Positions 1-6,954 of a stretch of DNA of 30,392 nucleotides are shown one piece after another; positions within the stretch are counted from its first letter, which is position 1, and the number at the start of each line of letters is the position of its first letter. Made by a program: the position numbers and the translations under genes. The stretch spans positions 1 through 30,392 of the forward strand of contig JAFVSB010000061.1 in assembly GCA_017503945.1 (NCBI GenBank), given 5' to 3'. Below the pieces are notes generated by a model. The model was not told the DNA's origin. It saw nothing but the letters and a program-made list of their open reading frames with translations, and ran no database searches. Source of the DNA: Clostridia bacterium (lineage in GTDB: Bacteria > Bacillota > Clostridia > UMGS1810).

Positions 1-729
1 ATCTCCTTCTTTTTTCTCAGGGGCATTGCGCTTGTCATTTTGATTCTGCCTGTATATCTGCTTTACCACAGAGTAGTTGACAGGCGTGTCAAAACGGATA
101 GCCTTCACCATTTTTTCTATTTCTGCAATCCCGGATTCCGACAATTCTTTTTGCGTCGAGAAACTCACGCAAATGAGATTACCGTCATACACAGTTCTAT
201 ATTCACACAAATTGGTTTTTCCAGCCGTCAAATTAACCACCATAAAAGGTGTGGCCATTTCATCTGTGGCATAAATCCACCCTATGCGCCCGATGTCACT
301 TATTGGTATACCGCTATCTATCAGCATGTCTCTGGTTTCAATCAAAAGCGATTCTCTGTCGCTCGCATATTCAGCAAGATTATAGTCATTGATGAGTTTG
401 TGATGTTTGGGATCGTCATTGGAGTCATCAGCCTGTGAAGCATTCACCACAGACACATTTATATGACAAGTCTCGCCGTCTGTTGCACAAAGGTACATTC
501 CTCTGGGCACCATCATTCTTTCTACCCATTTTTTGTGGTTGTAGCCTTTTGTGGCAAGATATGACTCATAAACGCTGCTGCAATCTGTGCGGGTGCATGA
601 ATAATAGCCTTCAGGCAGAACTATATTATTAATATTTAACTCTTTGATATCATGTGCATCAGCTGCATAAGTTGAAAATGAAATAAAAAGTGTCATGCCA
701 ATTGCAACGACTTTTTTCATGTATTTCAA
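1..729 (-). CDS. Exported protein of unknown function, 3' end outside window
   Basis: I do not recognise this protein. The leftward frame stays open to the first base of the window, so the C-terminus is missing; about 243 residues are visible. It begins with a clear Sec signal peptide (KK, then a hydrophobic stretch VVAIGMTLFISF, then a small-residue STYAA cleavage region). The mature part carries six cysteines in three loose groups (SCTRTDC, LCATDGETC, then single Cys in TNLCEY and LICVSF), which would fit disulfides in a secreted protein. The start is taken as TTG at 729 because AGGTG lies 6 nt before it; the in-frame ATG at 720 lies 15 nt from the same site. It is the third gene of a leftward run (24 nt after the previous stop) whose other two members are also membrane-anchored or exported proteins. 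Existence of the gene is well supported; function is unknown. Confidence 0.75.
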   Translation of the reverse strand, partial: MKYMKKVVAIGMTLFISFSTYAADAHDIKELNINNIVLPEGYYSCTRTDCSSVYESYLATKGYNHKKWVERMMVPRGMYLCATDGETCHINVSVVNASQADDSNDDPKHHKLINDYNLAEYASDRESLLIETRDMLIDSGIPISDIGRIGWIYATDEMATPFMVVNLTAGKTNLCEYRTVYDGNLICVSFSTQKELSESGIAEIEKMVKAIRFDTPVNYSVVKQIYRQNQNDKRNAPEKKEGD

Positions 730-753
730 CAAATTCACCTCGTGGGAGGGTTT

Positions 754-1389
754 TTATGACGCTTTGTAAAATTCGTCTGTTATGCCATCGCCACAGTTGA
801 GATAAGTGATGCTTTGGTTTTCTGATGTAACAATTATGAAAAATCCGTCAACCATATAACTGCCAAGCTCAGCATTGCGGCCGTCTTCAGTCACATACAC
901 CTTGCCGTCTGATTTAAAAGTATACACCTCACCATCTTTCGATGCAACCTCTGCATCAAAAGACGCTCCCGGAGGAATTTGACCTGCAAAAAAGTGCGAA
1001 TTATCAAAAGCAATATATTTGCGTTCTATAAAGCGTGCAGTCTGCTCTTTGCCCGATGACTGGCTGAGCACTATCTTATTGCCATCAAAACGCCATTCAC
1101 CGCGTGACACTTTGCCCTGAGAGTTCATGGCATAGCTACCGCCGGAGGTGAATTCAATGAAATCACTGCCACCTGAGAGCGAGCGCACAAAAGTGCCATC
1201 AAGACCTGCCGAAGCTGAAAACGAAGAGAAAATCATCGCAGCAGTTATAAGTGCACATATAGCAATAACTGCCAGCGGCACTATTATCTTTGCAAGGGCA
1301 TATTGCCTGGCATTGAGCCTGAAAGTGCCAAACAAACACACATTGTCTCCGTCTTTTGTAATAAGGCGAAATTTTTGAGCTTTATCCAT
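754..1389 (-). CDS. Single-pass membrane protein with extracytoplasmic beta-rich domain
   Basis: A 211-residue protein of unknown function. The first 32 residues are polar and probably cytoplasmic, residues about 33-57 form one transmembrane segment (IIVPLAVIAICALITAAMIF), and the rest looks like a small beta-rich outer domain. That domain shows two similar units, each with G-x-F/Y, a short strand, a 'DG/GN' turn and another strand (FIEFTSGGSYAMN...GEWRFDGNKIVL and VYTFKSDGKVYVT...GSYMVDGFFIIV). This pattern is reminiscent of lipocalin-like or DUF5640-like domains, but I cannot assign it. GGAGG sits 6 nt before the ATG. The neighbouring upstream protein has the same plan (short cytoplasmic tail, one membrane segment, beta-rich outer part), so the two may act together at the cell surface. 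Confidence 0.75.
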   Translation of the reverse strand: MDKAQKFRLITKDGDNVCLFGTFRLNARQYALAKIIVPLAVIAICALITAAMIFSSFSASAGLDGTFVRSLSGGSDFIEFTSGGSYAMNSQGKVSRGEWRFDGNKIVLSQSSGKEQTARFIERKYIAFDNSHFFAGQIPPGASFDAEVASKDGEVYTFKSDGKVYVTEDGRNAELGSYMVDGFFIIVTSENQSITYLNCGDGITDEFYKAS

Positions 1390-1431
1390 GCATAGCCTCC
1401 AATCTGACTTGTTTCAACTTATTGGCAGCGT

Positions 1432-2202
1432 CTATTGTTTCTGATAGTATATCGATGCAATGCCGCTGTCGGCGTCGGTGCCGCTTATGCCATAGTCAAA
1501 CATCACAAAGCGTGTGTGAGCAGAGTTGAGAGTGATATCCATGAAATCACCGTCTACAGTATATCTGCCGCTGAATATATATTTGAGACCGTAGTTTTCA
1601 GAGTCTTCGTTGGTGTCTATAAAATCGGCAGTTGCCTTGCCGTCACCAGAAAGCTCTATGGTCATTTCACCTTTGTCGGATGATGAAACAAGTGTAGTGT
1701 CAAATGCAGAAGAGTTTTCGACATGACCATAATACACACTCCTCATATCGATGAGATATGAATTATACACCTGATACATGCTTATATCACTTGCGTTTGA
1801 AAAGCCTACTGCCACAAACTCGGTTGATTCGTTGGCATATGACGACCACCAGCCGCTAAGCGTGTCACCGTTCATGTTTTTGGCGGCAACGCTGCCGTCA
1901 GGGATGAGCTGGAGCGAAATTATTACCGATGCAGGGTCATCGGAGTTGGCATCACCTGCAGAAATGTAGGTGCCTGCAATCTCGGGGTTGATCTTGGAAC
2001 GGATCTCGCTGGCTTGCTTTGAATTTTCATCGAGCTGCTCGGAAATCTGCTTGGATATCTCATTTGCCAGCTTTTGCTCACGGGAGCTTTTGATGATATA
2101 TTGCGCCACGAAAATTGAAGCAACTACTACAATTATGACCGCTACCGCAATAACGGCAATTATCTCGCCTCTTAATTTTTTCTTGCTTTCATCTGAGTGC
2201 AT
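1432..2202 (-). CDS. Membrane-anchored coiled-coil protein of unknown function
   Basis: A 256-residue protein with a short basic cytoplasmic tail (MHSDESKKKLRGE), one strongly hydrophobic segment at about residues 13-36, and a charged heptad-like stretch at about 38-70 (LANEISKQISEQLDENSKQ) that should form a short coiled coil. The remaining 185 residues look beta-rich (GTYISAG, GRYTVDGDFMDITL) and probably lie outside the membrane. The final GRYTVDG-DFMDI unit resembles the GSYMVDG-FFIIV unit of the next protein, suggesting related folds. AAAGGAG precedes the ATG with good spacing. It is the first gene of a three-gene leftward run and has a consensus promoter just upstream. No catalytic motif is visible and I do not assign a function. 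Confidence 0.75.
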   Translation of the reverse strand: MHSDESKKKLRGEIIAVIAVAVIIVVVASIFVAQYIIKSSREQKLANEISKQISEQLDENSKQASEIRSKINPEIAGTYISAGDANSDDPASVIISLQLIPDGSVAAKNMNGDTLSGWWSSYANESTEFVAVGFSNASDISMYQVYNSYLIDMRSVYYGHVENSSAFDTTLVSSSDKGEMTIELSGDGKATADFIDTNEDSENYGLKYIFSGRYTVDGDFMDITLNSAHTRFVMFDYGISGTDADSGIASIYYQKQ

Positions 2203-2246
2203 ATATGTTAATCTCCTTTGTTATATGCTATAAATTACTATAATAT

Positions 2247-2275
2247 ATTGTAGCATATTCTTTGTTCCATTGCAA
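2247..2275 (-). promoter_or_regulatory. Sigma-A-type promoter for the leftward membrane-protein genes
   Basis: On the minus strand TTGCAA (2275-2270) is followed after exactly 17 bp by TACAAT (2252-2247), with a TG one base before the -10 element (extended -10). It lies about 45 bp upstream of the start codon at 2202. The match is read directly; activity is inferred. Confidence 0.6.
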
Positions 2276-2291
2276 GAACAAATTATTTTTA

Positions 2292-2320
2292 TGGACAAAG
2301 TGTACTTGATATGATATAAT
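2292..2320 (+). promoter_or_regulatory. Sigma-A-type promoter for the CAP-domain gene
   Basis: TGGACA (2292-2297), a 17-bp spacer and TATAAT (2315-2320) preceded by TGA, an extended -10 element. The start codon is 30 bp further on, with AAAGGAG between. It is back-to-back with the leftward promoter at 2247-2275; the two -35 boxes are only 16 bp apart. Confidence 0.65.
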
Positions 2321-2349
2321 ATAATAAATAATGCAAAGGAGACACTGCC

Positions 2350-3255
2350 ATGATAAAAAAAATAATTAGTATACTTGTTGCAATGATACTCTCCGTTTCA
2401 GCGCTCGGTGCTCTGGCAGATTCAGCCATCACCATCACTCTCGACGGCGAACCCCTCGCCTCCCCTGTTTCTCCTATGATAGTAAATGACAGCACCATGG
2501 TGCCTTTCAGGGTGATATTTGAAGCTCTTGATATGCAGGTCAACTGGAGTGAAGCTCTGCAGAAGGTATATGCCATGAATGATGAAAAGACCATAATTCT
2601 CACCATTGGCTCCGAAAAGATGATTGTCAACACTGACATAAAAGACATTCCCGCTGCACCATTTATTTCCAATGGTCACACTCTCGTGCCGGTGAGAGCT
2701 ATCAGCGAAGCCATGAATTGCAAGGTGGATTGGGATGGCGAAGCAAGAAAGGTTATCCTCAAAACTCCCGGCTATGTAGAGCCCGAGCCACCTGTTGATG
2801 AGCCCGAAGTTGAGCAGCCGTCATACACACCTATAATTGACGACACCCCTGCATATATCAACAAAAACAATGCAGAGCTTGAAGATAAGCTTATTGAGCT
2901 CATCAATACAACCCGCTCAGATTACGGTCTCGACACACTCACCACCGATGATAACATAAACCAGATAGCCCTTGCCCACAGCGAGGATATGGCCGATCTG
3001 GACTATCTTGATCACACCTCACCTTCAGGCTACAACTATAATGACCGCCTCGACATGGCAGGCATCTATTACATATCGGCAGCGGAGACTCTGGCATCAG
3101 GATTTCTCACAGCTGAAGATGTGGTGGAGAGCTGGTTAAAATCACCTGCTCACAAAGAAATCATACTGCATCCCGCATTTACCCACATTGGTGTGGGCTA
3201 TTATGCAGGCGGCAACAACGGTACCTACTGGACAATGATGCTCGTGTCAAGATAA
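2350..3255 (+). CDS. Secreted copper amine oxidase N-terminal domain / CAP domain protein
   Basis: A 301-residue secreted protein. Residues 1-23 are a Sec signal peptide (lysines, hydrophobic core, cleavage near ALGALA). Residues about 26-135 match the copper amine oxidase N-terminal-like domain (PF07833), with its typical paired 'VPFRVIFEALDMQVNW' and 'VPVRAISEAMNCKVDW' motifs; in Firmicutes this is a non-catalytic surface module, often repeated like a stalk. A Pro/Glu-rich linker (about 138-170) leads to a CAP/SCP domain (about 175-301) of the YkwD type, with the His of ALAHSEDM, a Glu in SAAETLA where the family usually has GEN, and the second His in SPAHKEIIL. No SLH or sortase motif is present, so it may be released or held by the N-terminal module. 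AAAGGAG lies 8 nt before the ATG. The gene stands alone with its own promoter and terminator. Its target is unknown. Confidence 0.9.
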   Translation: MIKKIISILVAMILSVSALGALADSAITITLDGEPLASPVSPMIVNDSTMVPFRVIFEALDMQVNWSEALQKVYAMNDEKTIILTIGSEKMIVNTDIKDIPAAPFISNGHTLVPVRAISEAMNCKVDWDGEARKVILKTPGYVEPEPPVDEPEVEQPSYTPIIDDTPAYINKNNAELEDKLIELINTTRSDYGLDTLTTDDNINQIALAHSEDMADLDYLDHTSPSGYNYNDRLDMAGIYYISAAETLASGFLTAEDVVESWLKSPAHKEIILHPAFTHIGVGYYAGGNNGTYWTMMLVSR

Positions 3256-3273
3256 CAAGTTGAAAAATCACAC

Positions 3274-3315
3274 AAAAAAACATTCATTTTCAAAGCTTTG
3301 AAAATGAATGTTTTT
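3274..3315. terminator. Bidirectional intrinsic terminator
   Basis: A perfect 32-bp inverted repeat (3280-3311, centre AAAGCTTT) is flanked by A7 on the left and T5 followed by ATTTTTT on the right, so it can terminate both the rightward CAP gene and the leftward S1-protein gene. The two stop codons lie on either side of it. Confidence 0.85.
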
Positions 3316-3323
3316 ATTTTTTA

Positions 3324-3800
3324 TCAATATGTACCGGACTTACCTCTGCCTCTTTTGGACTCCATGTTACGCTTAATATCATGCATCTTTTCGTCACTTG
3401 CCTGCTTAAATTTGTTGAGCTTATCTTCAAATGACATGTCCGAATCGAAGCTTTTGCCCCATTCAAATTCCATGGGTTGAGCATGCAGATCAGTCTCCGG
3501 CAATTTGGGAGTGCGCGGTTTTTTCTCAAATCGACCCTGTCGGGCAGGTGCGCTCTGGCCTCTTTGTGCCATCACCTGTTTGATGGAAAGACCAATTTTG
3601 CCCTTTTTGTCAGGTGCAAGCACCTTGACATCAACGCTGTCGCCCACTTTGACATGGTCATTGATATCCTTTACATACGCTGTGGAAATTTCGGATATGT
3701 GCACAAGGCCGGTCACGCCGCCTTCCAACTCTACAAATGCACCGAAATTTGTAACACCTGTCACTTTACCTGTAAGGATTTTTCCTTCTTCAACCTGCAT
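3324..3800 (-). CDS. yabR: S1 domain RNA-binding protein (YabR family)
   Basis: A 158-residue protein. Residues 1-75 form one S1 RNA-binding domain (GKVTGVTNFGAFVELEGG, then GLVHISEIS and KVGDSVDVKVL). The remaining half is hydrophilic with a basic end (KRGRGKSG), as in the YabR/general stress protein 13 family; homologues associate with ribosomes and have been linked to translation-coupled regulation. The start at 3800 is chosen because the S1 domain begins there and a G-rich site (GAGGGGG) precedes it; a longer frame to 3890 would run inside divIC. The gene follows divIC with a 16-nt gap, the same order as divIC-yabR in B. subtilis. In B. subtilis spoIIE comes next, but here the operon ends at a terminator. 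Confidence 0.88.
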   Translation of the reverse strand: MQVEEGKILTGKVTGVTNFGAFVELEGGVTGLVHISEISTAYVKDINDHVKVGDSVDVKVLAPDKKGKIGLSIKQVMAQRGQSAPARQGRFEKKPRTPKLPETDLHAQPMEFEWGKSFDSDMSFEDKLNKFKQASDEKMHDIKRNMESKRGRGKSGTY

Positions 3801-3816
3801 GTATATTGCAGCCCCC

Positions 3817-4107
3817 TCATTTATCGTTTGAATTAATATATACTTTATCACCGGGTTCCACCAAGCCCAAGGTCTTTCGGGCGATGTCACGGTAATGCTG
3901 TTCTGAGTGCATGTTCAGCTTGTCTTGACGCAGTTCATTGTTGAGCTTTTTTTCCTGTTCGAGCTGGCGGCTTACCGAGGCAATGTCGGCCTTATAGTCA
4001 TTTATGTTGCTGATGACTCCGTGAAAAGCTGAAAAAACAAAACATATGAGACCGATAACTATTAAGCTTTTGAAAAGTTTAAAATTATTTCTTCTGGTTT
4101 TTCTCAT
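3817..4107 (-). CDS. divIC: Septum formation initiator DivIC (FtsB family)
   Basis: A 96-residue protein with the full DivIC/FtsB plan: basic cytoplasmic N-terminus (MRKTRRNNFK), one transmembrane helix at about 13-33, a coiled coil at about 36-68 (VSRQLEQEKKLNNELRQDKL) and the conserved end ARKTLGLVEPGDKVYI. DivIC works with FtsL and DivIB in the divisome to activate septal peptidoglycan synthesis. It lies between yabQ and the S1-protein gene as in Bacillus, where the two spore-coat and cortex genes and divIC share an operon. Confidence 0.92.
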   Translation of the reverse strand: MRKTRRNNFKLFKSLIVIGLICFVFSAFHGVISNINDYKADIASVSRQLEQEKKLNNELRQDKLNMHSEQHYRDIARKTLGLVEPGDKVYINSNDK

Positions 4108-4147
4108 ATTATTAAATCCTTTTAAAACATATTATCATACTGTAACA

Positions 4148-4630
4148 TTATAAACCATTTTCGTCCGCTTGTAAAGATTTTTTGTTAAATTTTTTTGGCG
4201 AAAATGCTGTTTTTTTCAATATTTTCTCATAAAATGCCAAAAAAGGCTTAGTACAAAAAATTGCGCTTGTTTTTAAAAGGCCAAAAACCTTTGAAAAAAT
4301 GCGAAATACAAAAATGAAAAGCTTCGAAAAAAAGCTCAGTACCAATCGGCTTTCGCAAAGAAAATAGAGCACCGCACCAAGAATAAAGCCCGCAAACACA
4401 TACCACCTCAGCTCACCACCCGAAAAAGTGTCGGCAGCGAGTGAAAATATATAAAAGCCTATGGCACAAAGAAGGGTATCTTGCAAAGCAAGTGTGCGCC
4501 TGCCGGGCGCTTTCGCGCACCGCATGGCTCTGAAGATGTCAAACACCACACCCGTGCACTGCCCACACACAAACAGCGCCGCAAATGCCAAAAAATCGCG
4601 GCTGTTGCTTACAATCATTGCATCAAACAT
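4148..4630 (-). CDS. yabQ: Spore cortex protein YabQ
   Basis: A 160-residue polytopic membrane protein. The N-terminal part has several hydrophobic helices (FLAFAALFVCGQCTGVVFDIFRA is the YabQ signature region, with G-x-x-F-D-x-F-R), followed by helices at about 47-65 and 72-95, and a lysine-rich C-terminus. YabQ is a mother-cell membrane protein needed for spore cortex formation in B. subtilis. The ATG at 4630 overlaps the stop of yabP by one base (TGATG), and no separate strong ribosome binding site is seen, so translation is probably coupled. A GTG at 4633 in the same frame is an alternative start. Confidence 0.88.
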   Translation of the reverse strand: MFDAMIVSNSRDFLAFAALFVCGQCTGVVFDIFRAMRCAKAPGRRTLALQDTLLCAIGFYIFSLAADTFSGGELRWYVFAGFILGAVLYFLCESRLVLSFFSKLFIFVFRIFSKVFGLLKTSAIFCTKPFLAFYEKILKKTAFSPKKFNKKSLQADENGL

Positions 4631-4923
4631 CACTTGAATATCTTGCCCAGAAGTGAGCCGCCCGATTTGCGCGGTTCCACATATTCAAGCACACAAATGC
4701 GCCCGCCAACGGTGATTTCACCGCTGTCAAGGTTGAGCTTGCTAAGACTCATAGACTCCCCTCGGATAATGAGTATGCCTTTTGAGGTGTGCAGCACCAC
4801 TTCGCTTTCGTTGTAGCTCTCGGCATTTTCCACGCCCGAGATGCTTATTTTTGCGCGGTTTTCCATGATGATGTTGTGTGGCAAGTCTGCCCTCACGGGT
4901 CTTAACTGTTTTTTGTCGTCCAT
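4630..4923 (-). CDS. yabP: Sporulation protein YabP
   Basis: A 97-residue protein of the YabP/YqfC family: NRAKISISGVENAESYNESEVVL followed by TSKGILIIRGESMSLSKLNLDSGEITVGG, a pattern of short beta strands with the family's 'I-x-G-x-x-L-x-I-x-x-L' core. In B. subtilis YabP is mother-cell-specific and sits beside YabQ; loss affects the spore cortex. GGAGG lies 8 nt before the ATG, but this site is part of the 3' arm of a long hairpin (4929-4970), so both transcription into the gene and its translation may be limited unless transcription starts downstream of the 5' arm or the hairpin opens. Confidence 0.9.
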   Translation of the reverse strand: MDDKKQLRPVRADLPHNIIMENRAKISISGVENAESYNESEVVLHTSKGILIIRGESMSLSKLNLDSGEITVGGRICVLEYVEPRKSGGSLLGKIFK

Positions 4924-4928
4924 ATAAA

Positions 4929-4970
4929 AAGCCTCCGTATATTATTTTAGTAAATAATATGCAAAGGCTT
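4929..4970 (-). terminator. Hairpin between rqcP and yabP; terminator-like and covering the yabP SD
   Basis: On the minus strand an inverted repeat with about 18 paired bases out of 19 (AAGCC...GGCTT outer stem, then an AT-rich inner stem, loop about ACTA) is followed at once by T5. The yabP Shine-Dalgarno sequence GGAGG (4936-4932) lies in the 3' arm. The plus strand copy is also followed by a T-rich run (GTTTTTT), so it could act in both directions. The structure is read from sequence; its role is inferred. Confidence 0.7.
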
Positions 4971-4984
4971 GTTTTTTATTACTG

Positions 4985-5030
4985 TATTATTTTATACATG
5001 TTTTTTACTATATTATTTTATACATGTTTT
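4985..5030. repeat. Two-copy 20-bp direct repeat at the rqcP 3' end
   Basis: TATTATTTTATACATGTTTT occurs at 4985-5004 and again at 5011-5030, a 26-bp period. The second copy covers the last codons and stop of rqcP; the first lies just beyond the stop. It looks like a tandem duplication of the gene's end. Confidence 0.8.
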
Positions 5031-5247
5031 GTGCATCACCTTTGAGAACATGCTCGGCAATGGTCACAACTTCCACCTTCATCACTCTTTCGCCAAAGGT
5101 GATTTCGAGGATATCACCCTCTTTTACTGCCGTTGACGGCTTGGCAACCTTGCCGTTCACAGTGACCTTGCCCTGTTCACAGGCCTCACTTGCTACAGTG
5201 CGGCGTTTTATGATGCGCGATACTTTCAGGTATTTATCAAGTCTCAT
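5008..5247 (-). CDS. rqcP: RqcP, S4-domain ribosome quality control protein
   Basis: A 79-residue protein consisting of one S4 RNA-binding domain (MRLDKYLKVSRIIKRRTVASEAC...GKVTVNGKVAKPST). This is RqcP (B. subtilis YabO, formerly described as Hsp15-like), which binds stalled 50S subunits with RqcH and supports C-terminal alanine tailing of stuck nascent chains. AGAGG lies 8 nt before the ATG. The gene follows the flippase gene with a 15-nt gap and precedes yabP, as in B. subtilis, except that the usual mazG-type gene (yabN) between flippase and rqcP is absent. Confidence 0.92.
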   Translation of the reverse strand: MRLDKYLKVSRIIKRRTVASEACEQGKVTVNGKVAKPSTAVKEGDILEITFGERVMKVEVVTIAEHVLKGDAQNMYKII

Positions 5248-5262
5248 TGTGTGTACCTCTTT

Positions 5263-6858
5263 CTATTTTATGATTCTGAGTTTTCTGCAAATTCGCGTGA
5301 GAGCTTCGGCCTTTGGCAAAAGCGCTATATCGCCCTCATTGATACCGCGCACTGCCACAAGCACTATGACATACACCATAGCGCCCACAGCTATGGGTGC
5401 TATAGCTGCAATGACTCTGCCAAAAGATGCAAAAAACGGTGATATAAAAGCCAGCACCATTGCCATTGCCGCAGTTGCCAAAACAGGCTTCACCACAAGC
5501 TCGCCCACAGGGAAGCTAAGCTTCATGCGTTTTTTCATGTCGACGAGATTAAGTGCAAGAATAATGACATAGCATGCAGTTGTGCCGATTGGTGCACCCT
5601 TGATGTTGAAATGGGGGTTTGCTACGAGCACATAGTTGATAATTACCTTTACCACTCCGCCTATTATCATGTTGCGCACAGGTACCATTGCATTGCCCGT
5701 TGCCTGCAAAATGGCATTGGTCACAAGCACAAGCGACACAAAAACTATAGCCAGCGCAAGAATTTCCAAAGTGGCGGTGGCATGGGTCTTGCCATATACG
5801 AGGTGAAGAATGGGTGATGCAAGCATACTCATGCCCACTGAGCATGGTAGCGCAAAGAGAATGGTTATCTTCATGCTCTTGCAGGTGGTATCCGATGCGA
5901 TGCTGTGTTCATTGCGCGCAAATGCCGAAGCAATTGCAGGCACAATGCTCACTGTGATTGCATTAATCAGTGTGGGCGGCAGATTGAAAAGCGGAAATGC
6001 AAAGCCCGAATATGAGCCCCAGAGGCTATTTGCCTCAAATTCCGAAAATCCGCCCGCTTGCAGACGGCGCATAATCATTGCCATGTCGATGAGGCTGGTG
6101 AGCGAAAACACCGACGCGCCAATTGTGATGGGAACAGCTATCTTCACAAGCTTTTTGAGAAGCTCTTTGTCACTTAATGTATCTGTGAGCACGGCACCCG
6201 TGGGAACAGTGTGCTTTTGCTTGCGGTAGATTATCCAAAGAAAGATAAATCCAAGCGCACCTCCGCACGATACGCCAAACACCGCCCCCGCCGACGCCAT
6301 CTCCATGCCCCGAGAGGCCAAAAGAAACGCCGCACCAAAGCCGATGATGAGCTTACCAAGAGCCTCGGCAACCTCGGAGATTGCAGTGGGGACCATATTT
6401 TGCAAGCCCTGAAAATATCCGCGATAAGCGCTCATTGCCGCCACAAAAAGCATGGCAGGAGCAATGGCTCTTATACCGGGGGCTGCACCCGAATTTTTGA
6501 GAAGCTTGGCAGCAAAAAAATCTGCCCCGAAGTAGAGAAGTGCACACCCCGTGATGCCAATGACCATCAGAAGACGCATGCTTACGCGCAATATGCGCCC
6601 CACCTCATAGTCCCTGCCTCTGGCATGACTCTCCGACACCATCTTGGAAATGGCAACGGGCAGCCCCGCCGTGGCAATGATGAACATCCAGGTATACATC
6701 TGATACGAAGTGGAAAAATAGCCCATGCCTTCCTGGCTGAGAATGTATGTAAGCGGAATTTTGAATATTGCACCAATAACCTTAACAAGTGCATTTGCCG
6801 CAAGAAGAATTATGGCTCCGTACATAAAGCTCTTTGACTGTTTCTGATTTTGAGACAA
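5263..6858 (-). CDS. MOP-superfamily flippase, YabM/SpoVB family
   Basis: A polytopic membrane protein of about 531 residues with some 14 hydrophobic segments and the N-terminal signature of the SpoVB/YabM/YtgP branch of the polysaccharide flippases (AIILLAANALVKVIGAIFKI then 'GMGYFSTSYQMY' and 'GLPVAISKMVSESHARG'). These proteins move undecaprenyl-linked precursors across the membrane; SpoVB does so for spore cortex peptidoglycan. It occupies the yabM position, directly before rqcP, so it is probably the YabM equivalent, but SpoVB is an equally valid family name. The start is uncertain: TTG at 6858 has GAAAGG 10 nt upstream, whereas the GTG at 6867 lies almost on top of that site. It is divergent from a second SpoVB-like gene. 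Confidence 0.85.
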   Translation of the reverse strand: MSQNQKQSKSFMYGAIILLAANALVKVIGAIFKIPLTYILSQEGMGYFSTSYQMYTWMFIIATAGLPVAISKMVSESHARGRDYEVGRILRVSMRLLMVIGITGCALLYFGADFFAAKLLKNSGAAPGIRAIAPAMLFVAAMSAYRGYFQGLQNMVPTAISEVAEALGKLIIGFGAAFLLASRGMEMASAGAVFGVSCGGALGFIFLWIIYRKQKHTVPTGAVLTDTLSDKELLKKLVKIAVPITIGASVFSLTSLIDMAMIMRRLQAGGFSEFEANSLWGSYSGFAFPLFNLPPTLINAITVSIVPAIASAFARNEHSIASDTTCKSMKITILFALPCSVGMSMLASPILHLVYGKTHATATLEILALAIVFVSLVLVTNAILQATGNAMVPVRNMIIGGVVKVIINYVLVANPHFNIKGAPIGTTACYVIILALNLVDMKKRMKLSFPVGELVVKPVLATAAMAMVLAFISPFFASFGRVIAAIAPIAVGAMVYVIVLVAVRGINEGDIALLPKAEALTRICRKLRIIK

Positions 6859-6954
6859 TTGCTTCACGCCTTTCGTAGTAACTATTTTTTATTATAACAT
6901 ATTATTGCCAAAAAATAAATATTATTTTTATAAATATTAATTTAGGTGAATATC

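Noticed and set aside
40..438. Rightward open frame at the left edge
   Set aside because: It is the reverse of the leftward signal-peptide gene at 1-729, which has a ribosome binding site, signal peptide and continuous frame to the window edge.
3801..3890. N-terminal extension of the S1 protein to 3890
   Set aside because: It lies inside divIC in another frame and the S1 domain begins at the ATG at 3800.
4108..4147. Terminator or promoter in the 40-bp gap between yabQ and divIC
   Set aside because: The stretch is AT-rich but no hairpin and no convincing -35/-10 pair could be read.
6868..6954. Sigma-E/K-like CATATTATT and a TATAAT on the opposite strand between the two SpoVB-like genes
   Set aside because: No matching -35 element at proper spacing was found for either; in such AT-rich DNA the hexamers are expected by chance.
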